5,339 nucleotides of DNA, taken from contig DNXO01000155.1 in NCBI GenBank assembly GCA_003506895.1, forward strand, positions 64,979 to 70,317, in the 5' to 3' direction. The position numbers were made by a program, and so were the translations under genes. The notes under the pieces are model-generated. The model searched no databases. It saw only the letters and a list, made by a program, of their open reading frames with translations, and was not told the origin of the DNA. This DNA is from Acetobacteraceae bacterium (GTDB taxonomy: Bacteria; Pseudomonadota; Alphaproteobacteria; Acetobacterales; Acetobacteraceae). Position 1 is the stretch's first letter. Each line of letters starts with the position of its first letter. Positions 1 through 5,339 of this stretch are shown one piece after another.

Positions 1-1192
1 TGCCGATCTCGTCGCCGTAATAGATCACCGGCGTTCCGGGCATCGACAGCAGCAGGTAGTTCATCAATTCGATACGCCGGCGGTCCCGTTCCAGCAGCGG
101 CGCCAGGCGACGGCGGATACCTAGGTTGAGGCGCGCCCGCCGGTCGGCGGCATAGGTCTCCCACAGGAAGTCCCGTTCCGACTCAGTGACCATTTCCAGG
201 GTCAGTTCGTCATGATTACGCAAGAAGATAGCCCACTGGCAGTTCGCGGGAATATCAGGTGTCTGCCTGAGGATATCCGTGATCGGGAAGCGGTCCTCAC
301 GCGCAATTGCCATGTACATGCGGGGCATGAGTGGGAAGTTGAATGCCATGTGGCATTCGTCGCCGTCACCGAAATAATCCTTGGTATCTTCCGGCCACTG
401 GTTGGCTTCCGCCAGCAGCATCTTGTCCGGGTAATGCGCATTGAGTTCAGCCCGGATGCGCTTCAGTGCGGCATGGGTCTCCGGCAGGTTTTCGTTGTTG
501 GTGCCCTCGCGTTCCACCAGATACGGCACCGCATCGAGTCGCAGCCCGTCGATCCCCAAATCGGCCCAGTAGCGCAGCACCGAGAGAACCTCCCGCATCA
601 CCCTCGGATTATCGAAGTTCAGGTCCGGCTGGTGATGATAGAATCGGTGCCAATAATACGCCTTTGCCGTGTCGTCCCAGGTCCAGTTCGACCGTTCCGA
701 ATCAACGAAGATGATCCGTGTGCCGGCATATTTCCGGTCATCCTTCGACCAGACGTAGAAATCGCGGTACATCGACCCCGGCTTGGCGAGACGAGCTCGC
801 TGAAACCACGGATGCTGATCGGATGTGTGGTTGATCACCAACTCCGCGATGACCCGGATACCGCGTTCGTGTGCTGCCGCGATCAGCCGCTTCACATCGG
901 CGAGTGTGCCGTAATCCGGGTGCACCCCCCGATAATCCGCGATGTCGTAGCCGTCATCCAGGCGCGGCGAGGGATAGAACGGCAGCAGCCAGATCGTGTT
1001 GACACCAAGCTCCGCGATGTAGTCCAGCCGCGAAATCAATCCCGGAAAGTCGCCGATCCCATCATTGTTGGAATCGAAGAAGGACTTGACGTGAATCTGA
1101 TAAATGATCGCATCTTTGTACCATAACGGATCAGCATCCACCGCGGCATTCACCCCGCTCGCGACACGGGGCTTGGGCTGGCCGACATCCAT
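1..1192 (-). CDS. treS: Trehalose synthase / maltose alpha-D-glucosyltransferase (TreS), N-terminal 397 codons, cut by left edge
   Basis: GH13 enzyme that isomerises maltose and trehalose inside the cell and feeds the GlgE glucan pathway. The frame is open from the ATG at 1192 to the window edge. It starts with a short variable leader and then DPLWYKDAIIYQIHVKSF, the typical TreS opening. Visible GH13 motifs are GIGDFPGLISRLDYI, the region I motif VINHTSDQHPWF (Asn121-His122), region II DGLRLDAVPY with predicted nucleophile Asp220, LLAEANQWPED with acid/base Glu262, and FLRNHDELTLEM with transition-state stabiliser Asp328. The order, spacing and the NHTSDQHPWFQRAR and YFGDGDECHMAF signatures distinguish TreS from other alpha-amylase relatives. 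The last visible residues (TPVIYYGDEIG) are the end of the barrel, so the C-terminal beta domain is missing. In many proteobacteria TreS also carries a fused maltokinase; that cannot be judged here. It lies one base after the glgE stop codon and has its own ribosome-binding site. Confidence 0.96.
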   Translation of the reverse strand, partial: MDVGQPKPRVASGVNAAVDADPLWYKDAIIYQIHVKSFFDSNNDGIGDFPGLISRLDYIAELGVNTIWLLPFYPSPRLDDGYDIADYRGVHPDYGTLADVKRLIAAAHERGIRVIAELVINHTSDQHPWFQRARLAKPGSMYRDFYVWSKDDRKYAGTRIIFVDSERSNWTWDDTAKAYYWHRFYHHQPDLNFDNPRVMREVLSVLRYWADLGIDGLRLDAVPYLVEREGTNNENLPETHAALKRIRAELNAHYPDKMLLAEANQWPEDTKDYFGDGDECHMAFNFPLMPRMYMAIAREDRFPITDILRQTPDIPANCQWAIFLRNHDELTLEMVTESERDFLWETYAADRRARLNLGIRRRLAPLLERDRRRIELMNYLLLSMPGTPVIYYGDEIG

Positions 1193-1193
1193 C

Positions 1194-4100
1194 TTATCGG
1201 ACCTCTAGCCGCCAGAGCGCGAACGGCAAATCCGAAGGATCCAGCCGAATCCGCTGGTTCTTGCCGTGCCACATAAAAGTTCCCCCGCGGATAAGATCAG
1301 TCACCGAGATCCCCGCCTGGTCGTCCAGGCCGAACTCCCAAAGCGGCACTTCGATAGTCGCTTCCTGCGCGATGTGGGGATCGAGGCTGACAGCCGCCAG
1401 CACCATGCTTCGATCATAGGGGTCACGTTTTCCGTACAGAATGATTTGATCGTTGTATGCGGCGTAGAAAGTCAGCCCCCGATGCGACTGCAAGGCAGGA
1501 TGCTGCCGCCTGATCCGGTTCAATGCCGTGATCTCCGCGACGATATTACCCGGCGCCGCATAATCTCGGTGCCTGATCTCATATTTCTCCGAAGCGAGGT
1601 ACTCCTCGCGGCCGGGCAGCGGGGCCGCCTCGCAAATCTCAAACCCCGAATAAACCCCCCACAGTCCAGACAGCGTCGCGGCCAACGCCGCCCTGATCAA
1701 GAAGCCCGCCCGGCCCGAGGTTTGCAGGAACACCGGATTAATATCGGGCGTATTTACGAAGAAATTCGGCCGAAAGAAATCCGCGACCGGCGGAGCGGTT
1801 AACTCCGTCAGGTATTCGGTAAGCTCCTGTTTTGTATTCCGCCAGGTGAAATACGTGTAAGACTGCGAGAACCCCAGTTTCGCCAGCCGATACATCAGTT
1901 TCGGCCGCGTGAAAGCCTCCGCCAGAAACAGCACGCCCGGATGGCGGCTTTGAATGTCGGCGATCATCCACTGCCAGAACGGCAATGGCTTCGTATGGGG
2001 GTTATCGACACGGAAAATCCGCACCCCTTGATCCACCCAGAACTGGATAACATCCCGCAGTGCCGTCCAGACCGCCGGAAACGAGGCCGCGCCGTAAAAG
2101 TCCGGGTTGACGATATCCTCATATTTCTTCGGCGGGTTCTCGGCGTATCGCATCGACCCATCGGGTCGCCACCGGAACCAATCCTTGTGCTGGGTCACCC
2201 ATGGATGGTCGGGCGCGCACTGGATCGCGAAATCGACCGCGATCTCCAGTTCATTCTCCCGCATCGCCGCCAGCAGGGCGTGGAAATCCTCCAGCGTGCC
2301 CAACGCCGGATGTAGCGCGTCATGCCCACCTTCCGCGCTGCCGATCGCATAAGGGCTTCCGACATCGCCAGCGTCCGCGCGAAGGCTGTTGTTGCGGCCC
2401 TTGCGGTTGATCCGTCCAATCGGATGGATCGGCGGGAAATACAAAACATCGAAGCCCATCGCTCGGATATCGGGCAGGCGCTCGATCACGGACCGGAACG
2501 TCCCATGCACCGCCTTGTCATGCGTGGCGGAGCGCGGAAACAACTCATACCAACTGGCGAATTCCGCCCCGAGCCGATCGACCCGCACCGAATGCGTCGC
2601 GCTGCGCGCCGCGAACGGCCGCCGATCCGCCCGCCGCATCGCCACCTTCAACTCATCCGACAACAGAAATTCGGCCGTCAGAGCCTCGTCCGCTCTGTCG
2701 AGCCATTGCCGCCCTTCCTCGATCTCCAGCGATACGTCTTGACCGGCGGCAATCTTGGCATGCAGGTCGTGGGTGAAGGTCCCCCACTGGTCCCACCAAC
2801 CTTCAACCGCGAAATGATATACACCGATCCGATCCGGCCTGACCCGACCCTCCCATCTGTCGTTGACAGGCCTGTCCATCGGAATGCGCTGCCATTCAGC
2901 GGTATCGTGCGCGCGCCACAGCAGATCGGCCGCCAGCACGTCGTGTCCATCGCCGAAGATGTCCGCACTGACTGTGAATTCGCGGCCAACGACCGTTTTG
3001 GCCAGAAAGTCCTCGCCCGGTGCGACGGCCTCCACCGCGATGCGCGTCGCCTCCGCCCACGGGCGCGTCAAATCCAGCCCGCCGCCGGAGATATCCCGTG
3101 TTGGGCGGAGGCGAAGCACCCGTACCTCGCCCGCGGCGAGCGCCCCGATGTCCTGCCCAACAAGCGGTGCCAATGAAATCCCAACCGAAGCCGGACGGAC
3201 GATGTCCGGATTGATCAGTACCACCGCGTCGGATCGCAGAAGAGCGGTCACCGGCGCCGCCGGGCTGGTGATAGCCCGTAACCCCTCGATCGGCGGCAGC
3301 TCCGCGGTCAATCGGATCGCGGCGGCGACATCCTCCGACAGATCGGCCGGCATATCGCGCCGCGCGGCCTCCATGTCCGCCGGGCCGGCCAGGGCGGCGT
3401 CAAAGCGCCGCGCCGTCGCGTATTCGAATCCCATCGGTATGAACAGCCCGGCCCCGGTCGAGGCCGCGATCCGCAGCGCCAGCCGGTATGAAGCCGCTAC
3501 GTCGGCGTCCGGCGCCAGATGCTGTGCCAAACGGTCGAGGAACGACGGCTCAGGTGACGCTACGGCTGGCGCGACCGCGCGCAAGGCCGCCTGCTCGTCC
3601 AGAAACCAGGACGAGCGTCCATCCCACCGGCCCGCGGACGAACAGGTCAGGTCGAACCCAACGCCGGCAAACTGACGCGGATTCGGGACCCCCGGCGTCC
3701 ACGCCAGGAACAAGGAATCAGGGAATGTCGCCGTTACCCGCCGCCAGAACGATCCTGGCACCAAATCAAGGGTCAGACACCGAAAACCGGCCAAGCCGGA
3801 CCGAGTGAAACGCGCCAGCAGCTCGATCCACCAGTCCGATACCGCATCCGCGATCTCGGTCTGCCCAAAACGCGGCACCGCGACATCGATCCGATGCGGC
3901 GGCCGCCGCGGATCAGCCAGTTGGCCCAATCCAACAGGTGCGAACCAATCCCGCTGACGTTGGCGCAACGGCGAATCGATTGCGATCTGCCCCGGCGCGA
4001 TATCCAGCATCAACCGCAACCCGAACCGAGACGCCAATTCAGCGGTTAACGCCAACCCCTGGTCAACCGACCCCGAAAACCCCAGCGCCGGGTGCAGCCG

Positions 4101-4322
4101 GTCAAAGGTCGCATGAATGAAAATATCACCGCTGCCACCCGGCTCGAACGGCGGGGCCAGACACACATGGCCGAAGCCCATCGCGGCGATACGCGCGAAT
4201 GTCGCCGGCCACGTATCAAGCGGCCCGGCAACCAGGGGATGCAGATGATAGATGTTTGTCGGGGTCCGCGTTTCGCCAGCGGACGATGCGGAAGATAGCG
4301 TGCCGGACCGGATCAAATTCAT
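1194..4322 (-). CDS. glgE: Alpha-1,4-glucan:maltose-1-phosphate maltosyltransferase (GlgE), long form with N-terminal pseudo-amylase extension
   Basis: Transfers maltosyl units from maltose-1-phosphate to the non-reducing end of alpha-1,4-glucan, releasing phosphate. Numbering from the ATG at 4322 (1,042 residues), the conventional GlgE part begins near residue 426 with the N-terminal beta-sandwich domain (Pfam DUF3416 type; RIAVEAVAPG, EGWWDQWGTFTHD). The catalytic barrel follows: FDVLYFPPIHPIGR, then AENPPKKYEDIVNPDFYG, FRVDNPHTKPLPFW with nucleophile Asp773, FLAEAFTRPKLM with acid/base Glu802, and FFVNTPDINP with Asp860. Asn729, Lys732, Tyr734 and Asn774 match, in spacing, the maltose-1-phosphate ligands I recall from the Streptomyces coelicolor enzyme, so substrate specificity looks intact. 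Usual GlgE is about 660-700 residues; this one has about 400 extra at the N-terminus. Start choice: an in-frame TTG at 4364 and a GTG at 4325 are also open. None has a clear Shine-Dalgarno sequence; I chose the ATG because the leader before IYHLHPLVAGPLDTW is not recognisably conserved. The gene is coupled to treS downstream. Confidence 0.95.
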   Translation of the reverse strand: MNLIRSGTLSSASSAGETRTPTNIYHLHPLVAGPLDTWPATFARIAAMGFGHVCLAPPFEPGGSGDIFIHATFDRLHPALGFSGSVDQGLALTAELASRFGLRLMLDIAPGQIAIDSPLRQRQRDWFAPVGLGQLADPRRPPHRIDVAVPRFGQTEIADAVSDWWIELLARFTRSGLAGFRCLTLDLVPGSFWRRVTATFPDSLFLAWTPGVPNPRQFAGVGFDLTCSSAGRWDGRSSWFLDEQAALRAVAPAVASPEPSFLDRLAQHLAPDADVAASYRLALRIAASTGAGLFIPMGFEYATARRFDAALAGPADMEAARRDMPADLSEDVAAAIRLTAELPPIEGLRAITSPAAPVTALLRSDAVVLINPDIVRPASVGISLAPLVGQDIGALAAGEVRVLRLRPTRDISGGGLDLTRPWAEATRIAVEAVAPGEDFLAKTVVGREFTVSADIFGDGHDVLAADLLWRAHDTAEWQRIPMDRPVNDRWEGRVRPDRIGVYHFAVEGWWDQWGTFTHDLHAKIAAGQDVSLEIEEGRQWLDRADEALTAEFLLSDELKVAMRRADRRPFAARSATHSVRVDRLGAEFASWYELFPRSATHDKAVHGTFRSVIERLPDIRAMGFDVLYFPPIHPIGRINRKGRNNSLRADAGDVGSPYAIGSAEGGHDALHPALGTLEDFHALLAAMRENELEIAVDFAIQCAPDHPWVTQHKDWFRWRPDGSMRYAENPPKKYEDIVNPDFYGAASFPAVWTALRDVIQFWVDQGVRIFRVDNPHTKPLPFWQWMIADIQSRHPGVLFLAEAFTRPKLMYRLAKLGFSQSYTYFTWRNTKQELTEYLTELTAPPVADFFRPNFFVNTPDINPVFLQTSGRAGFLIRAALAATLSGLWGVYSGFEICEAAPLPGREEYLASEKYEIRHRDYAAPGNIVAEITALNRIRRQHPALQSHRGLTFYAAYNDQIILYGKRDPYDRSMVLAAVSLDPHIAQEATIEVPLWEFGLDDQAGISVTDLIRGGTFMWHGKNQRIRLDPSDLPFALWRLEVR
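1202..1206 (-). promoter_or_regulatory. Ribosome-binding site of treS inside the end of glgE
   Basis: Read on the minus strand, AGAGG lies 9 bases before the ATG at 1192, within the last codons of glgE. Together with the one-base gap between the glgE TAA and the treS ATG (TAAGATG), it supports this start and suggests translational coupling. Confidence 0.7.
3099..4253 (-). other. Degenerate GH13-like barrel forming the N-terminal third of GlgE
   Basis: Residues about 24-408 of GlgE mirror the real catalytic barrel further along the same protein. AAMGFGHVCLAPPFEPGG parallels RAMGFDVLYFPPIHPIGR. HPALG occurs in both (residues 77-81 and 671-675). LRLMLDIAP parallels LEIAVDFAI, and FIPMGFEYATAR resembles the GFE element at 893-895. 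The catalytic positions are lost. In the region II-like GFRCLTLDLVPGSFW the nucleophile position holds Leu183. In the region III-like LFLAWTPG the acid/base position holds Trp208. The Asn-His of region I is not present after Asp107. The region IV His-Asp appears to be Pro-Glu near residue 258, though this last alignment is less secure. A small beta domain seems to follow (VVLINPDIV to EVRVLRLRP). The part is therefore probably structural or glucan-binding rather than an active enzyme; that role is inference. Confidence 0.7.
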
Positions 4323-4433
4323 CACGCCGGAACAACGCCCGGAATGCGATCCAGGTTCCGCCAATTCGCAATCAATACTGGGTCAGAAACCCGTCAACCC
4401 GTCGTTAACCAACGAACCTGTGGTGTGGTGAAA
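4323..4433 (-). promoter_or_regulatory. Upstream region of glgE with an 8-bp tandem repeat
   Basis: This 111-base gap separates the small upstream gene from the chosen glgE start. On the plus strand AACCCGTC occurs twice in exact tandem at 4388-4403 (GACGGGTT twice when read in the direction of glgE), followed at 4404-4409 by the palindrome GTTAAC. One repeat junction creates a TTGACG box on the minus strand (4392-4397), which could be a -35 element, but no good -10 sits at a normal spacing. No terminator hairpin for the small gene is evident, so read-through from it into glgE is possible. Confidence 0.35.
4388..4403. repeat. Exact tandem duplication of an 8-bp unit (AACCCGTC)
   Basis: Two adjacent identical copies, 4388-4395 and 4396-4403, lie upstream of glgE outside the chosen coding region. 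They could be half-sites for a regulator or a chance slippage product; the sequence alone does not decide. Confidence 0.6.
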
Positions 4434-4619
4434 TTATTCTGCCGCGAGTGCCATCGGTGAAAATCCCATCGTCGCTTGCGTCAGCCGTTCGCGGTCAATC
4501 GCTCGGATTTCTTGATAGATCGAATCGGTAATTTCACGCGGAGACAGGGCAAACCAGGACCGATCGTCATGACGGCCGCGCACCCGGGCATAGGCATCCT
4601 CAAAAGTATGGTCGCTCAT
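4434..4619 (-). CDS. Small hypothetical protein, 61 residues
   Basis: I do not recognise a named family. The product is hydrophilic and mostly charged in its first two thirds, with no signal peptide, membrane segment or cysteine. The central part (ALSPREITDSIYQEIRAIDRER) looks like one or two amphipathic helices, and the tail MGFSPMALAAE is more hydrophobic. Support for a real gene is a purine-rich ribosome-binding stretch (GGAGG 4 bases, and GAGG 10 bases, before the ATG at 4619) and a position in a gap otherwise free of genes. A GTG directly upstream (4622) could be the start instead and would add one residue. It is divergent from mucR and on the same strand as glgE-treS, 111 bases upstream of glgE, so it may be the first gene of that transcript. 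The function is unknown. Confidence 0.65.
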   Translation of the reverse strand: MSDHTFEDAYARVRGRHDDRSWFALSPREITDSIYQEIRAIDRERLTQATMGFSPMALAAE

Positions 4620-4623
4620 CACC

Positions 4624-4633
4624 CCTCCGCCTC
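4624..4633 (-). promoter_or_regulatory. Ribosome-binding site of the 61-residue protein
   Basis: The minus strand reads GAGGCGGAGG here, containing two Shine-Dalgarno-like cores. GAGG is 7 bases before the GTG at 4622 and 10 before the ATG at 4619. GGAGG is 4 bases before the ATG. This is the main evidence that the small frame is translated, but it leaves the exact start ambiguous. Confidence 0.6.
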
Positions 4634-4671
4634 GCTTTGATCATTCAGGCGCCCAATCGCACCAAATGACA

Positions 4672-4699
4672 TTGACCTTAACGGAAATGCTAATACAAC
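4672..4699 (+). promoter_or_regulatory. Candidate promoter of mucR
   Basis: TTGACC at 4672-4677 and TACAAC at 4694-4699 are separated by 16 bases and resemble housekeeping -35 and -10 boxes with several mismatches. TAATAC at 4691-4696 is an alternative -10 but would be too close to TTGACC. The stretch is clearly more AT-rich than the flanking genes, as expected for a promoter and for a MucR/Ros binding region. Confidence 0.35.
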
Positions 4700-4728
4700 G
4701 TGAAAAAAACGTCAAAGCATGATTTCAC
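4697..4728. promoter_or_regulatory. Candidate operator: direct repeat and dyad between mucR promoter and start
   Basis: AACGTGAAA (4697-4705) and AACGTCAAA (4708-4716) match at 8 of 9 positions and are 11 bases apart, about one helical turn. Overlapping them, GTGAAA (4700-4705) and TTTCAC (4723-4728) form an inverted repeat with a 17-base spacer. A run of seven A bases lies at 4703-4709. The site overlaps the expected mucR transcription start and also lies upstream of the divergent small gene. MucR/Ros proteins are known to repress their own genes through AT-rich sites, so autoregulation here is a reasonable inference. Confidence 0.35.
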
Positions 4729-4734
4729 TAAGGA
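4729..4734 (+). promoter_or_regulatory. Ribosome-binding site of mucR
   Basis: TAAGGA ends 9 bases before the ATG at 4744, a normal distance, and supports that start. Confidence 0.65.
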
Positions 4735-4743
4735 CCGCGATCG

Positions 4744-5262
4744 ATGACCGACCAAAATCAGACCCTGCTGGCACTATCCGCGCAGATCGTTGCGGCCCAT
4801 GCCGGGCACAACGAAATTGATCTAGCCGTCCTTCCTGATGTTATCCGAAGCGTTTACAACGCATTAGCGGGCCTGCGGCCAGCATCGGCAATGGTTCCGG
4901 TTGCAATGGTTCACACGCATGCTGAACCCATGCATCCCCGCCACGGTCACCACGACCATGACGGGCATCAACACAGCCATGCACACAACGTATACGTGCA
5001 TCCTGTTTATGGGCAGACCGTTTTCGGCGACCACCTGATCTGCATGGAAGATGGCCTGAGCATGAAGATGCTCAAGCGCCACCTGCTGACCGTTCACGGC
5101 ATGACCCCGGACGAGTATCGGGCCAAATGGGGCCTGCCGGAAAGCTATCCGATGGTCGCGCAAGAGTATGCCGCGCTGCGCTCCAGTCTTGCGCTGGCAA
5201 GCGGCCTCGGCCTGAAGCCGGAAGATCGGTCCTCAAAAGGCCGCAAGGGCCGCCGCGGCTAA
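4744..5262 (+). CDS. mucR: Ros/MucR-family zinc-finger transcriptional regulator with histidine-rich insert
   Basis: DNA-binding regulator of the Ros/MucR family, whose characterised members control exopolysaccharide, motility, virulence or cell-cycle genes. Residues about 8-44 (LLALSAQIVAAHAGHNEIDL to YNALAGL) match the N-terminal region that mediates oligomerisation in MucR. Residues 57-86 are a histidine-rich insert. The single zinc finger follows: GDHLICMEDGLSMKMLKRHL, with ligands Cys100, Asp103, His113 and His118. Their spacing equals that of Ros (C-x2-C-x9-H-x4-H) with Asp in place of the second Cys, a variant known in this family. MTPDEYRAKWGLPESYPMVA is the conserved post-finger signature. 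The C-terminus is basic (SSKGRKGRRG), which may contact DNA. At 172 residues it is somewhat longer than the usual roughly 140-160, mostly because of the insert. It is divergent from the small gene and the glgE-treS unit; regulation of these by MucR is possible but not shown. Confidence 0.94.
   Translation: MTDQNQTLLALSAQIVAAHAGHNEIDLAVLPDVIRSVYNALAGLRPASAMVPVAMVHTHAEPMHPRHGHHDHDGHQHSHAHNVYVHPVYGQTVFGDHLICMEDGLSMKMLKRHLLTVHGMTPDEYRAKWGLPESYPMVAQEYAALRSSLALASGLGLKPEDRSSKGRKGRRG
4912..5001 (+). other. Histidine-rich segment within MucR (residues 57-86)
   Basis: Twelve of these 30 residues are histidine (57, 59, 64, 67, 69, 70, 72, 75, 77, 79, 81, 86), with the core HGHHDHDGHQHSHAH rich in alternating His and Asp. 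Such stretches are typical of metal-binding loops in ZIP and CDF transporters, CobW-type GTPases and HypB, where they bind zinc, nickel or cobalt. The segment lies between the oligomerisation region and the zinc finger, where other MucR proteins have a short linker. Metal storage or sensing is inference. Confidence 0.8.
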
Positions 5263-5288
5263 ACCACCATCCGCATAGATAATAGCGG

Positions 5289-5309
5289 CGGCTCAAAGGG
5301 CCGACTTTT
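5289..5309 (+). terminator. Probable weak rho-independent terminator after mucR
   Basis: CGGCTC (5289-5294) can pair with GGGCCG (5298-5303), six pairs including one G-U, around an AAA loop. It is followed by ACTTTTA. It starts 26 bases after the mucR stop codon. The stem is short and the T run only four long, so termination may be incomplete. The remaining bases to the right edge hold nothing recognisable. Confidence 0.45.
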
Positions 5310-5339
5310 ATGCGCGCGGGGTTGGTGGGGCGGCCGCGC

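Noticed and set aside
212..1126. 304-codon open frame on the plus strand antisense to treS
   Set aside because: It lies opposite a fully motif-supported TreS frame; long antisense frames are common in GC-rich genes. Its translation shows no recognisable domain.
2322..3675. Two long plus-strand open frames (2322-3176 and 2863-3675) antisense to glgE
   Set aside because: They overlap each other and the coding strand of glgE, have low-complexity Arg/Pro/Ser-rich translations, and match no family I know.
4323..4364. N-terminal extension of GlgE from a TTG at 4364
   Set aside because: No ribosome-binding site precedes the TTG, and the extra 14 residues are not recognisable. It is not excluded, because the ATG at 4322 also lacks a good site.
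4404..4409. GTTAAC palindrome as an operator
   Set aside because: Six-base palindromes are frequent by chance; noted only because it abuts the tandem repeat.
4864..5163. 99-codon minus-strand open frame opposite mucR, rich in Val and Met
   Set aside because: The hydrophobic look comes from the complement of the histidine codons of MucR (CAT/CAC read as ATG/GTG); the plus-strand frame is clearly the real gene.
1..5339. A novel defence, mobile or CRISPR-type system
   Set aside because: No nuclease, transposase, integrase, toxin-antitoxin pair, repeat array or tRNA is visible; the genes are metabolic and regulatory.

Overview
The window is GC-rich chromosomal DNA, most likely from an alphaproteobacterium. 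The main clues are a Ros/MucR-type zinc-finger regulator, a family centred on Alphaproteobacteria, and a long GlgE of about 1,040 residues next to a trehalose synthase, an arrangement I associate with that class. I lean towards Rhodospirillales/Acetobacteraceae, but this is a guess. No RNA gene, CRISPR array, insertion sequence or other mobile element is visible.

Layout. Positions 1-1192 (minus strand) hold the first 397 codons of trehalose synthase treS, cut by the left edge. Positions 1194-4322 (minus) hold glgE, whose stop codon lies one base before the treS start, so the two are one translationally coupled unit. Positions 4323-4433 are a short gap with an exact 8-bp tandem repeat. Positions 4434-4619 (minus) hold an unrecognised 61-residue protein with a good ribosome-binding site. 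Positions 4620-4743 are a divergent intergenic region with promoter-like and repeat elements. Positions 4744-5262 (plus) hold a MucR-family regulator with an unusual histidine-rich insert. A modest hairpin followed by TTTT after it is a likely terminator, and nothing else is visible to the right edge.

How the genes fit together. TreS interconverts trehalose and maltose. A maltokinase (not in the window, possibly further left or fused to TreS) would make maltose-1-phosphate. GlgE then transfers the maltosyl unit onto an alpha-1,4-glucan. This is the known GlgE pathway from trehalose to glycogen-like glucan. MucR-type proteins are global DNA-binding regulators of surface polysaccharide, motility and cell-cycle genes. 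Its closeness to the glucan operon is suggestive only.

The points most worth following up are: (1) the histidine-rich segment between the MucR oligomerisation region and its zinc finger; (2) the N-terminal third of GlgE, which reads as a second, catalytically decayed GH13 barrel fused ahead of an intact one; (3) the repeat and dyad structure between the small gene and mucR. I see no convincing evidence for a wholly new multi-gene system.
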